Assembly: GCA_036924285.1 (NCBI GenBank) | Contig: JAYKYS010000012.1 | Location: 2,852,001 to 2,916,000, forward strand | Direction of reading: 5' to 3' | DNA from: Asterella californica | Lineage: Eukaryota; Streptophyta; Marchantiopsida; Marchantiales; Aytoniaceae | DNA length: 64,000 nt | Part shown: positions 32,301 to 42,990 of the stretch, one piece after another | Position numbering within the stretch: position 1 is the first letter of the stretch | How the letters are laid out: each line of letters opens with the position of its first letter | The notes under the pieces: generated by a model | The model's database searches: none | Told to the model about the DNA's origin: nothing | What the model saw: only the letters and a program-made list of their open reading frames with translations | Position numbers and translations under genes: made by a program

Positions 32301-35026
32301 CAGACTCAAGGATTCCAGGTAAGGTATTTATGGCACTGAGGTGGTAGATCTATAGCGCGCGTGACATCTGGTGCTTTGGTAGTTACATGCCCGGTGAAGT
32401 GATTGTTACCAATGTGACTTGCCTCACGGGAATACGTTGGACTGGACTGGTGACAGGAAATGTTCAAGAATCTGGGAGATATGCTCTGTGAAATCACTGG
32501 ATTCGATTCAATGTCCCTTCAACCCAATGCGGGTGCCGCAGGAGAATATGCAGGATTGATGGTTATCCGGGCTTACCACGATGTACTGTATTGCTCCCGT
32601 TAGCCCTTTCCGCTTGTCTGCTTCATGGAATCGCATTGTTTAAAACTTATGGTGCAGTGAAGCCAAACATGTCTTGTGACCTGTGAAGCATATAAGTATG
32701 CTGCCATTGAATTAAACGTGAATGATGCAGAGCCGAGGAGATCATCACCGTAATGTCTGTATCATTCCAACATCAGCCCACGGCACCAACCCTGCGAGTG
32801 CAGCTATGTGTGGTATGAAGATTGTTACCATTGGCACCGATGCCAAGGGTAATGTGGACATAGAGGAGCTTCGGAAGGAGGCTGAGGGCAACAAGGACGC
32901 GTTGGCAGCTCTCATGGTAGGGATATTGCTCTCAAGGTTATCATTGTCTGGATTCCTTAACGTAGAAGCCATCTAGGAGTTGTGCGTGAAGATACTTTGT
33001 CTCACTGAGGAGGGCTTACATGTAGGGTGTATACCCTACATGTTCAGGGAGGAGGTTCAAGTCTCCAAATTCTGTGAAGTAAAGAATTGCTGTTGAATGA
33101 GAACCTTTTCCTATGGCAGATTACGTACCCTTCCACCCATGGTGTGTATGAGGATGGTGTCGATGAAATCTGTAAAATCATCCACGAGAATGGAGGACAA
33201 GTGTACATGGATGGAGCCAACATGAACGCGCAGGTAGTATCCCTTGAGAAAGTCTGAGTTGCCTGTGAGGGAGGATGAATTAAATCCTAAGGATCATTCT
33301 TGTACGGTTGGGTAGATTGTCCGACTTTTTAGAGGTTGTTCTCCCTAGGACCTGCGTACAGTTTAACGAGGTGCTCGTCTAGCTGACGGTTGTCCATTCC
33401 ACCTCAGGTCGGTCTCACGAGTCCTGGATTCATCGGAGCAGATGTATGCCACTTGAATCTGCACAAAACGTTCTGCATTCCGCACGGAGGAGGAGGTCCA
33501 GGCATGGGACCTATCGGAGTTAAGAAGCATCTTGCTCCGTTCCTGCCCTCGCATCCAGTGGTTAGTATCATCCTTCAAGCCGGTCCAACAGCATCGATCA
33601 GGAGGTGTTACACACTTGGCTGCTTTCATTTCTCCCAACCCTGTAGCCCTTCTGGATCACAATTGAGCTGTCGTATTGTTGATATGAGATATTGGCTAAG
33701 TCTGCACTTGATTCGGTGAAATTTTCTCACCGCTTTCGGTATGTACATCCAACAGGTCCCCACAGGTGGTTATCCTCTTCCCGAGAAAGTCGAACCTTTG
33801 GGAGCCATAGCTGCTGCACCTTGGGGATCGGCTCTGATCCTGCCTATTTCGTATGCATATATCGCCATGATGGGTTCCCAAGGACTTACCGACGCCTCAA
33901 AGATCGCCATTCTTAATGCCAATTATATGGCCAAACGCCTAGAGGTAACGAATTTTTTTTTTTGTCCTTGTAGTTAGCCTTGTTCGCGATACAAGTCGGT
34001 TAGTGCACTGGAGTTAATTGTCTGGAATTTCTTCTTTGCAGAATCACTATAAAGTGCTCTTCCGCGGTGATAACGGAACATGTGCCCATGAGTTCATCAT
34101 TGACCTCAGGTCTTTCAAGGTACTGAAGCTTTAAATAATTTCAAGTTGTGATGTTTCCCTAAACTCCAGCAAAAGAAAGCTAAGCTGCTTACCGTTACTG
34201 GCACATGTCGTGATATCGGTATGGTTTGTTGAATTCCAGCACGGTAAAGCTCAACTCGTTATGACGTTCCTCTGTTTTCTCCACATCCTCGTGGAAAGTG
34301 CTTAATACTAATCAGTTTCTCACTCAACAGGACACTGCACATATTGAAGCCGAAGATGTTGCGAAGCGACTTATGGACTACGGATACCACGCACCTACTA
34401 TGTCGTGGCCTGTGTCTGGAACTTTGATGATTGAACCAACAGAAAGTGAGAGCAAGGCTGAGCTGGATAGATTTTGTGACGCTCTTATATCCATCAGAGA
34501 AGAGATCCGCGCAATTGAAGAAGGAAGGGCAGATCCCAAGTTGAATGTGTTGAAGGTAAGGGCGCAGTACTGCACATACTTCACACACTAAAGTCAGGTC
34601 GCAGACTGACTGAAGTCACGAAAGGGGCGATCAAGATCTAGCACTTTTTTGGGTGTCAAGGTAGGAACTAGCCATATCTGACAGGTCTCCCGTGTCTTTG
34701 CTTTCCAGGGTGCACCACATCCTGCTTCCGTTGTTCTGGCAGATGAGTGGAACAGGTCCTATAGTCGCGAAGTGGCTGCATTCCCAGCATCATGGGTGAA
34801 GGCGTCCAAGTTCTGGCCTACAACAGGTACTTTTCCTCCTCAACAGTGCTTATATGTGGGTGTCAATCTTGTAACAGTACGTTTCAACGTGGCACTGTTT
34901 TCCCACCTTGCTTAACGAGCACGTACTTGTGGTGTAGGGCGTGTCGACAATGTTTATGGGGACCGGCACCTCGTATGTACACTGCAACAAGAGAACGGCG
35001 TGGAAGATGTTGCAGCTGCCGCTTAA
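29353..35026 (+). CDS. GLDP: Glycine decarboxylase P protein (glycine dehydrogenase, decarboxylating), mitochondrial
   Basis: The P protein is the pyridoxal-phosphate subunit of the mitochondrial glycine cleavage system. It decarboxylates glycine and passes the aminomethyl group to the lipoyl arm of H protein, in photorespiration and one-carbon supply. I infer 14 coding exons: 29353-30576, 30662-30913, 31602-31679, 31846-31946, 32123-32318, 32457-32582, 32731-32916, 33120-33233, 33408-33560, 33756-33944, 34042-34119, 34331-34555, 34709-34826, 34938-35026. All introns are GT-AG and the joined frame is 1042 codons plus TAA, the usual plant length. An Arg/Ser-rich transit peptide of roughly 85 residues precedes [11 protein letters not shown]. 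The PLP lysine lies in [17 protein letters not shown] (codon 33465-33467, about residue 779). ATG 29353 is the first in frame. No defect seen. Confidence 0.97.
33018..33043. repeat. Perfect 10-bp hairpin inside P-protein intron 7
   Basis: ACATGTAGGG, loop TGTATA, CCCTACATGT. About 10 bases later GGAGGTTCAAGTCTCC resembles a tRNA T-arm and Pol III B-box. It could be a decayed SINE or tRNA fragment. It lies well inside the intron 32917-33119, away from both splice sites. Confidence 0.7.
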
Positions 35027-35334
35027 ATTGCTCTTTCCAGTCAGTCCACGAGCAATATGTCTTGCCTCATGGCAGGAAGTTGAGGAAACTATCCAAGGAC
35101 ACCGAAGTCCGTTTTAAAGTTCGTCCTTGTAGAAGAGATTTAATCAGGCCATCCGGCAAACTGTATAAATGTGGCTAGCCGAGATATGGGTTTAATGGAG
35201 GATACATCTGCGCCACTATCTAGCCTGGTACTCAGGTGGCATAGGGTCCACCATCAGACGGGCCAGAACTTTAACAAACCAGCTTACATTAGATCACTGC
35301 GAAGCAGTTTCGTGAACGAGCTGAAACGGTGAGC

Positions 35335-35379
35335 GGTCGCTAAGGTTAAGGAGGAATGTCCCTTAACACCTTAGCGACC
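35335..35379. repeat. Hairpin downstream of the P-protein gene
   Basis: GGTCGCTAAGGTTAAGG pairs with CCTTAACACCTTAGCGACC, leaving a 2-base bulge, with a loop of about 9 bases. It lies about 310 bases after the stop codon, so it could fall in the transcript's 3' end or just beyond. Confidence 0.8.
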
Positions 35380-35686
35380 TTAGTGACAGCGGGATTCAAA
35401 CTTTCACGGAGCTCTCTAGTAATCCGGCCTTGGAAGTTTTGTAATTTTTCTCTTCCAGATCTGCTTATGGCCTTGGTGGGTAAGCTGTTGTACAGGACCC
35501 AAGTGAAGGGTTGAAGTTGAAGCTTGTATTTAACCAAGATAATGAAGAAATACAGCTCCATTTATTCATTTCCACACAGACCTCGTTACGTGGGCGTGCA
35601 AAGTGAGTTTACTGCCAGAAATGTCCACGTGAAAATATTAGTCACTAGTCCCGGTTTGGTTAGTGCCCATATCGTTTTCCACCTAT

Positions 35687-35826
35687 TCTATGTGGTTGAT
35701 GTACCACTACTGGATTCCTTTTTTTTGTTTGGTTTTTTTTTAGACCACTTCCCCTTTCTATGGGGTTGATGTACCACTACTGGATTTTTTTTTTTTGTTT
35801 GGTTTTTTTTTAGGCCACTTCCCCTT
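35687..35826. repeat. 70-bp tandem duplication with T-runs
   Basis: Copies 35687-35756 and 35757-35826 each contain GATGTACCACTACTGGATT, two T-runs and CCACTTCCCCTTTC. They differ at only a few positions, mainly in T-run length. Confidence 0.85.
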
Positions 35827-36139
35827 TCACTCTGAGGCTTTCTGCAGCCGCATGCTGCAGAACAAGCAATAGCTTGTTGGATACCCCATCCGCCTATAGC
35901 CCGGACTATATGCAAGGACTATTCCTTACGACGGTCGTCCTGAGATGAAGTTTTTGCATGCACTGGATGCCTAAATAAATATGCAACCAAAGCGAGCCGT
36001 CGGCGTGGACGAGGAAGACGCCAAGCGGCGAGCGCGGCTGGTTTTCGGTTGATGAGCCGTGCGTTAAGAAGGGTTTCGAGTGGCAAAAGTGGGCGACCGA
36101 TGTATTTCAAGGAGGGGACGCTTTACACGGGTTTCTTTT

Positions 36140-36479
36140 CTGTTTTTGTTATTAGAGAATGATATAAATGTTAAATTTAATATATATACTATATATATAA
36201 ATAATTAAATTATTTCATAAACGTTATTTGTTAGCTTAACCTGGAAACACGTGGAGTGCAAAAAAGAACCCATAAGCGTTGAATGCATCGTCGCGCTTCA
36301 GGAGGTATAAGTCCGGGCTACTGTACTCGTTAATATAATACTTTACTGACGCGTTTAATATAATCTCAACCCTTCCGGCATTTAATATAATCCCAACCCT
36401 TCCTGCCGGAAGGAAAAGGTATTATATTAAATGTACATGCATTATCCCCTCTTCCGAAGTTGGAAGTGGTGATAATGCA
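36140..36479 (-). repeat. Twin-hairpin repeat, copy 1 (P-B-A order)
   Basis: Hairpin B at 36381-36431 (TTTAATATAATCCCAACCC ... AAGGTATTATATTAAA) and hairpin A at 36439-36479 (TGCATTATCCCCTCTTCC ... GGTGATAATGCA). The upstream flank P (36140-36330) contains AACCCATAA, GCGCTTCAGGAGGTATAAG and GTTTAT-like AT blocks. The reverse complement aligns by eye with 42991-43290 over about 300 bases. Confidence 0.75.
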
Positions 36480-36607
36480 CGGAAGTCAGTCATGCATCAG
36501 TGATGGACTAGCAAAAATACGTTCTTCACCTCGTCTTGAGATGTAGTTTTGCATGCACTGGATGTCTAAAATGCATCAGTGATGGACTAGCAAAAATACG
36601 TTCTTCA

Positions 36608-36639
36608 GCTAATGCCTCTGTCTTGCTTCTCCCTGTATT
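36608..36639. repeat. 32-bp direct repeat, left copy
   Basis: Begins GCTAATGCCTCTGTC and ends CTCCCTGTATT. The same 32 bases recur at 41510-41541 in the same orientation, 4.9 kb away. The pair brackets the GC-rich block with the Rep-like pseudogene. Confidence 0.9.
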
Positions 36640-37410
36640 ATTTATTCATCTCTGAGTCACTGCTTTTCAGAAAATAATTTTCCTCCATGTGCTGGAAGGG
36701 ATTTCCTTGCTTTCGGTTTGCGGTTTTTTTCCTCTTTCTCGAATTGTTGAGTTTAAGTTGTTCTTTTTTAGTCTAAACTTCCGCGATAAAGGTTTTTTCA
36801 TATCCTCTCTTCGCGTGAAACAAGGGCTTTGGCTCCACGCTTGGAAGTCGGACGGCACTCTCCTCTCCACGCTGTTTTCGTGAAAATCATTACAGACTGG
36901 ACAGTCATATTCATTTTTTCTTTCCGACTGTGTAAAAATGGCGTTCGAATACATAAGCTGTCATATAGCTGAAGACTTCCGGCTTTATTTGTTCTTTTCA
37001 ACTGTACAGACACGGCTTTCGTGCAAGACTACGCATACAAAGTAGACTGCCACACTCATAGAAGACTACGGATACAGAGTGGACAGTGGATGTAGATAAA
37101 ACATGGCTCACGGACAAAATATCAGTAAAAGATCAATAAAATTTTGGTGCTTTTGCAAGTGTATACTGCAGCTGTAGTCTTATTGTACAGAAATGTGTTA
37201 TCACAAGTCAACTGAACTGAAGATGAGAGTCCATTCGGAAACTACAGACAGGAGGGCATCTGCTTGCTGGTCAAACGCTCCATTCGGAAAGTGTAAACTG
37301 CCGCTGTACTCCCGCGTATTACAACGAATGGAGAATGATTTCCAATACGAGAGCATCTGCTCGCTGCTCGGCTCGCTCTGTTCTGAACTGTACACTGTCG
37401 GTGTAGTCTC

Positions 37411-38128
37411 ATATTACAGCGAATAGAAACTCATCTCGAAAGTCAAGGCATCTGTGCAGAAGCAAAGTATTGAACTGTTGCCGCCATTCCGGTGTAGAGG
37501 ATTACAACATCTGATCGCTTGTGACCTCTGTGCAGAAGCAGAGTACCGAAGGTGTTAAGTAGAGGTAGATAAAAAAATATGAAGAACAGAAGAGAAATCC
37601 AGAGAGGTCAATTTCTCACTACTTTCTGTGGTTGTCGTCACAGTCGTTTCTCGGAGCTCCCCTCACGGAGCTGTTTGCCGCAGCGCCCTCCAGAAGAACG
37701 AGAGGTCAGATGTGGAGCAGGCGGCAAGAAGAACACAATAAGGAAGCGAAGAAAGAAAGCAGCGGTGTACACCCATATTACAGCGAAAAGAAACTCATCT
37801 CGAAAGTTAAGACATCTGTGCAGAAGCAAAGTATTGAACTGTTGCCGTCATTCCGGTGTAGAGGATTACAACATCTGATCGCTTGTGACCTCTGTGCAGA
37901 AGCAGAGTACCGAAGGTGTTAAGTAGAAGTAGATAAAAAAAATATGAAGAACAGAAGAGAAATCCAAAGAGGTCAATTTCTCGCTACCTTCTGTGGTTGT
38001 CGTCGCGGTCGTTTCTCGGAGCTCCCCTCACAGAGCTGTTTGCCGCAGCGCCCTCCAGAAGAACGAGAGGTCAGAAGTGGAGCAGGCGGCAAGAAGAACA
38101 CAATAAGAAAGCGAAGAAAGAAAGCAAC
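37411..38128. repeat. 364-bp tandem duplication
   Basis: ATATTACAGCGAA recurs at 37411 and 37775, and the similarity continues through CGGAGCTCCCCTCAC and GAAAGAAAGCA to about 38125. The copies differ by a few per cent. The preceding 37200-37410 carries shorter degenerate versions of the start of the unit, so the unit has expanded more than once. Open frames inside are Arg/Lys-rich and unrecognised. Confidence 0.85.
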
Positions 38129-38129
38129 A

Positions 38130-38998
38130 ACATCGCTGCAGTGAAAACATCGTTTAAGCCAAACCACGCCACAAGAACGAGAAAAGCGGGCGCGCCTCGT
38201 GAACTAGAGCAGTACACCGCATTAGACGTCCTCTCTCGCGCAGACGTGTGCAGCGGGAGAGGACGATACAAAACAGCATCGAACCAGCCGGGCCTCGGGA
38301 CAAGAAGGAGAAAAGCGGCCGTCCCTCACGAGAAAACTTTCTCACGACGAAGTAGAGCAAGCGGCAACAATAGGTCGCGGTCGTGCCTCGTGAAATTTAT
38401 GACAAGTTCCAGCATGCGAAAGTGGCGGCGCCAAATACGTACATGACTAGCAATATTTTGTACGCTTAGCCTAGGAACGTCTGAGCCAACCGCAAGTTGT
38501 CGTTGTCGTCTCCTCTGTCCATCCGCGACGAAAACACATTAGGTATACATATTCACTGTGTACATTCCTTGCTTATTCACCCGCGCCTCGAAAAAAATTG
38601 GTTCCGTGTGTTGGGGTGTTGTGTTGGGGTGCTTATGCTTGCTTCGACTGTATTATTCCAGGCTGAGGGATTTTTTTCCCGCACTAATACGTCCTTTCGT
38701 GCCACATGTTTTGGTGTTTTGGTCTTTTCTGGGGGGCAAAAGAGCATGGTGGCTCCAGGGTTTTATTCATACATAAAATATGTTTACAACTTCTGCTCTA
38801 TACAGCACACGTCCTTTTGGCTGGACACGGCAAACAAAACCTATGCTGCCTAAGAGGCTAATGTCTCTAGTGCACTACCTGCTACATAGTTAGAAACATT
38901 TTACTTACGAGTATAAACTGCACATGTCGGTCGTGCGTGACAGTTTCAAGCAAAGACTAAGCAGTATTGAAAAGCTACTGCTATGTACTTAACAAGCA
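38130..38998. other. GC-richer spacer, no gene recognised
   Basis: Follows the duplication. Contains repeated short blocks such as GAGAAAAGCGG and CGTGCCTCGTGAA, and open frames under 120 codons (for example 38497-38853, plus) without a known motif. Confidence 0.4.
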
Positions 38999-40546
38999 CT
39001 ACACAGAGGCTGGCCGCGCAGCTGCGGTTCCCATTGTGTTTGGAAGTCTTCTCTGGGACTCGGTGTCTCTTGTCATAGCGTCCGCAAGTGGAATAAACTC
39101 GAGCAGTGTTTTTGTGGTAAGAAAAGCATCGCCATCGGGACTCGGACTCCTTTCCTCTGGAGGTACTTCTTCCTGCACCAGAACCGGTACCTCCTACAAG
39201 TTCGCAGCGTCGCTTGTGTAGTATCGCTAGGAACAATGAGAGCAGTGGCTGCTTTCCCTGTAAAAGAAAATACTATCTACGTCCTCTGGGCTGACATCGT
39301 GTGGTCTTATGAAGGAGTTCCATAAAGCGTCGGATCGCTCCTTATGGATTCTCGGTTGAGTCAACCATCGAAGGGATGCGCTGTACTTCCCAGACGTCAG
39401 CATTGACCGCAGACAGTGTGCAAAAGTATTTGAAAGCGGATTTGAACTCTTATACCTGTTGAACTGGAGGGCTCGAGGCAGAATGTTTACATACGTGAGC
39501 TCCACTCGGTTTTTCGTGTCCACGGCTCTCATTAGCATGAATTACTCTTTTCCATCGTCGATCATGCTCTCGATGACATTCTTCGTAACAGCATGGTGGT
39601 GCTGCTCATTCTGGTCTTTGAGGCAGTAGCCCACTATCCCAACAAAGGTGTGGATGCCTTTGTTTGTGAGTGCTTTTACACACACCTCCGCACCAACGGG
39701 TTTGTCCTTGTCTCATCCGTGACTCTGGAAAATTCATTTCTTTACTTCTATTGAGGATTTGGCGCGTATGAAGACTACTCCCTGGAAGTGGAGGTGGAGA
39801 AGAGAACCTCCCCTCTCGACGGAAAAGATCCCAGACAAGCATTGCTTGTTAAGGAACTCGGCGATGAGAGAAAAGTGACTCATGTCAAGATCTGCGCCAG
39901 TAGTACAAACCGTGACAGACAGTTCGAGACTAGGACGTCTGGCTCTTGCTTGGCGTCGAAGTGACATCCCTGCTACAGTTGCAAGAAAAGTGCTGACAAA
40001 TAACAATGCTGTCGAAAAGATCAACCTGAGTGCAGACACAGGGATGACCGTGGTTGCGGTAGAGACAGTGAACAGTCGATCTTAGAGAACCATCGCCGCG
40101 CTTAAAGTATGAAGGATAACAGAACATACGGTACCTCCTATCTTGTAAGTACAAGTAAAAGTTGTCTACAGAATAAGAGAAAAAACGATAAGGACCAGCC
40201 AACCACTGTAGTGGGATACTGTGCAGAGTACATGGATGACACGTTCTATCTATTTTCACGTAATCGAACTTAACCAAAAACTCAAGGGGATGCTGAGAGA
40301 AACCTAATAAACGTAACGCCGAGTCAGTCCCAAGAAATGATCGTCGAACGAAAGCATCGGCCTGTCATCAGACAAAGGGGAGAAACGAGGCACAGCACCA
40401 CTGAAGTCTAAAACTTCGAACTCGACAGTAGACTCAACGACTCACGAAGTACAGGGCACGGTACTCACCACATCGCTCGTTTCGTCCGTCTCATCGACTG
40501 TCTCAGCAATTGAGTCCGAACTGACAGAGTCCTTTGATTCCGACAT
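38999..40546 (-). pseudogene. HUH-endonuclease (Rep-like) gene, decayed; Replitron/CRESS-Rep type
   Basis: Rep-type HUH enzymes nick one DNA strand and start rolling-circle copying. On the minus strand one reading frame runs from 40081 to 38999. It shows SVTVCTTG (motif I-like), FSVERGGSLLHLHFQGVV with the HUH signature His-Leu-His (39788-39796), and GYCLKD with Tyr and Lys of the Y-x2-K motif III (39626-39628 and 39617-39619). A C-terminal part follows with RVELTYVNILPRALQF, MLTSGKYSASLRW and VSPEDVDSIFF. Stops interrupt it at 39734-39736 (TGA), 39713-39715 (TGA), 39542-39544 (TAA), 39227-39229 (TAG) and 39194-39196 (TAG), but there is no frameshift. An acidic N-terminal piece from ATG 40546 (SDSIAETVDETDETSDVV) lies in the same frame, perhaps behind an intron. 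No Walker A motif is seen, so the SF3 helicase of CRESS viruses is absent. Naming it Replitron-like is inference. Confidence 0.65.
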
Positions 40547-40879
40547 AGCAGAAAGCAAAGAAAACAGAAACATACAGAACATACATGCGATCACGCTCCC
40601 TTCTTCATTACTATACCTGCCACCGCCAGAAACAACATGCAGTGGTAGCTGCCACAAGCATCCAATTTCCTCCATGATAGTATGAAGCAAACAACGAGCA
40701 AGATAAGAGAAAAAAGAACGATAACGTGAAGCAACTGAAGGAAACTGAAGCAAATGTGATAAGCAGACCAGGACCGCGCAGAAAAACAATAAGAGAGCAC
40801 GATAAGCCGAACGACGCCATGCCGTGATGATGAGAATTTTACGCACGGTGATAAAATGGTTTTGTCATCGGGCAAAGCA

Positions 40880-41215
40880 AAGCCGACGCAACGAACGAGG
40901 GCAGTCGAGACAAAAAGCACGAGCACCAGGACGAAATGAATGCCGCAGCCAGCCTTTGCCGTCTAAGTCTGAAAATGCGCGCTCGGTCAGTTTCCTTCCG
41001 CGACGAACAGCCTCTGGCAAAACGACCGTCACCACACCTCTGCCCTAAATGTCGCCAATCCGCTTCCCTTCTCTGAAGAACCGTGCGCAAGAAACGAGAC
41101 CTGGAGGGCAGTCCAGACCAAAACAAAGCAAAAACACGAGCACCACGACCAAACGAATGCTGCAGCCAGCCTTTGCCGTCAAAGTCCACCACGCCTCTGC
41201 CCTAAATACCGCCAA
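40880..41215. repeat. Imperfect duplication upstream of the Rep-like gene
   Basis: Blocks CGCAGCCAGCCTTTGCCGTC, GGGCAGTC-AGAC-AAA, CACGAGCACCA and CCTCTGCCCTAAAT-CGCCAATCCG occur in both halves (about 40885-41065 and 41085-41215). It lies upstream of the minus-strand Rep-like gene, where a promoter would be. Confidence 0.7.
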
Positions 41216-41377
41216 TCCGAATTCGTCCGCGGCACCTCTCTACAGACTAAACCGACCTCGTCAGACTAAACCCTCCGCTACAGCGAGCGGCAGCCTACCC
41301 TCGCCCTAAAATTCAAACTTCCTCTCACCCCACTTGTCCGCTTCCTTTCCCTGGTCAACTGTGCACCTTCCGTGCTT

Positions 41378-41669
41378 ATTCACTCACTAAATCCGTGCTC
41401 CTCAACTATAATTACCATCGGCACACCTTCCGGTTATAAAAAAAGTCGGTAATTCCAGTCTGCATTGTTAGCGGACATTTGGGCCCCTAATTGCCTTTTA
41501 CTGTATACTGCTAATGCCTCTGTCTTGCTTCTCCCTGTATTCACTCACTAAATCCGTGCTCCTCAACTATAATTACCATCGGCACACCTTCCGGTTATAA
41601 AAGAATTCGGTAACTCCAGTCTGCATTGTTAACGCACATTTGGGTCCCTAATTGCCTTTTACTATATAC
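41378..41669. repeat. 161-bp tandem duplication
   Basis: ATTCACTCACTAAATCCGTG starts at 41378 and again at 41539; both copies run through CGGCACACCTTCCGGTTATA and CAGTCTGCATTGTTA to ATTGCCTTTTACT. The 32-bp direct repeat 41510-41541 forms the junction. Confidence 0.85.
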
Positions 41670-41733
41670 TTGCCGGGTTAACTGCATGTTACCTCTGTAC
41701 TATAGAGTGGTCCTTGAGCATATATGCCAAGCA

Positions 41734-41820
41734 TGCATATTTCACCCTCTTCCAAGTTCCGAAGAGGAGAAATATATAGAGTTTTTAACCTTTCCTCTGG
41801 AAAAGGTGAAGTTATAAATT
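41734..41820 (+). repeat. Twin-hairpin repeat, copy 2 (A-B order)
   Basis: Hairpin A (GCATATTTCACCCTCTTCC ... GAAGAGGAGAAATAT) is followed by hairpin B (TTTTTAACCTTTCC ... GGAAAAGGTGAAG). The order is reversed relative to copy 1 at 36140-36479. Confidence 0.65.
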
Positions 41821-42990
41821 AAAGTATTTAATCTATAAATATTTGAACTCTTAGAAGGCAGAGCTGTTTATACCAGAGGAAGGATCAGCTAATGTAATTT
41901 ACGTATGATTTTTTTGACTGTCGCAGTTAATGTAATTTATATGAGTTTCTGACTTTCGCAACCCTGTGTAATGAAGTTCACTACGTTCAGTAAATGGTAA
42001 TGAAGTTCACTATGTTTCAACAAAAGATTTTTAATTTAGTAATCTAAATCTAATGTTTTAAGTATAGTAAGATAATTTAGAATAATTTATATTCCTCTTA
42101 AAAATATATTTTCCAAAGCAATCGAGCATCAGTCTTCTCCGTAAGTATTCATCGTTGTCTAATGTATTCTAAATACATTTGACTAAACTTTTCTCAACGA
42201 ATTATATATGATATTTTTGGCCTGTGTTACAGTTGGTATTCTTCTTCTCCTCAACCAGAAGTGCGCTTTGGACGCAAATGAATATTAACTTTGCATTCAC
42301 TCACTTTTAACTAATAGCCATTAGAGTTGTCAATGTTAAAGGTGAAATATTATAGCCATTAGAGGTGTCAATGTTAAAGGTGAAATATTTCACGACGGAT
42401 GAAAAGAAAGACAGGAACTTTTCAGTGGTCAACTTTCAACTGAACCGTGGTTCATTTTAGTTCCTCCTTCTGAACTGGAAGCACATTCATTTTAATTGAT
42501 TGTCTTTTGTCTCTGTCACCTGACATTATTACTCTGAAAGAGTAGAATTTTACAAAAAAAACGGACGAAACGATTGAAGACTCAATAAGAAAACACCCGT
42601 CAAACTCCAGCCGAAATCATAACACTTTCATGTGAATCCAGAATCATTTGGAAAGGTTCCAACATTTACACCCGCTATTAGCTTTCGACCATAGACCCCG
42701 TGCCCTGGATAACGGTGCTAGAAGTGATGATGAGTTGAGAAGATGAAACTGCAACCTGAGGAAGGGGAGATAAATTGTAATAAGACGACCTCACATTCAA
42801 AGTACAAGGTAGGTCGATGATCTAGTCAAACCCTTGCTACCTTAGAACGATTATACTGATAGATCATCGACCAAAGAAACTTTGTCAGGCTGACCCCAAA
42901 GGAGTTGATGATAAGGCAGCTGCTTTGGCTTTACTCAAAAACTCTTCAGTCTCAAAGACTGAAGAGGTCCGAATCGTTCGATCGGAAGAG
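41821..42990. other. AT-rich intergenic with small hairpins
   Basis: No coding signal. A short direct repeat near 42322-42390 (TAGCCATTAGAG-TGTCAATGTTAAAGG, twice). GGTCGATGATCT (42812-42823) pairs perfectly with AGATCATCGACC (42861-42872). CTCTTCAGTC-TCAAA-GACTGAAGAG forms a perfect 10-bp hairpin at 42942-42966. Confidence 0.6.

Larger units (their letters stand above)
35027..36139. other. Downstream of the P-protein gene, no further gene
   Basis: Holds the probable 3' UTR; no single poly(A) signal stands out. A hairpin (35335-35379) and a 70-bp tandem duplication (35687-35826) are listed separately. Short open frames on both strands show no motif. Confidence 0.5.

Noticed and set aside
37997..38446. 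149-codon Arg/Ser-rich open frame
   Set aside because: It spans the end of a tandem duplication and low-complexity GA-rich DNA; no motif.
39330..39400. SGKYS in the Rep-like protein as a Walker A site of an SF3 helicase
   Set aside because: It lacks the G-x4-GK-S/T pattern and no Walker B follows, so no helicase is claimed.
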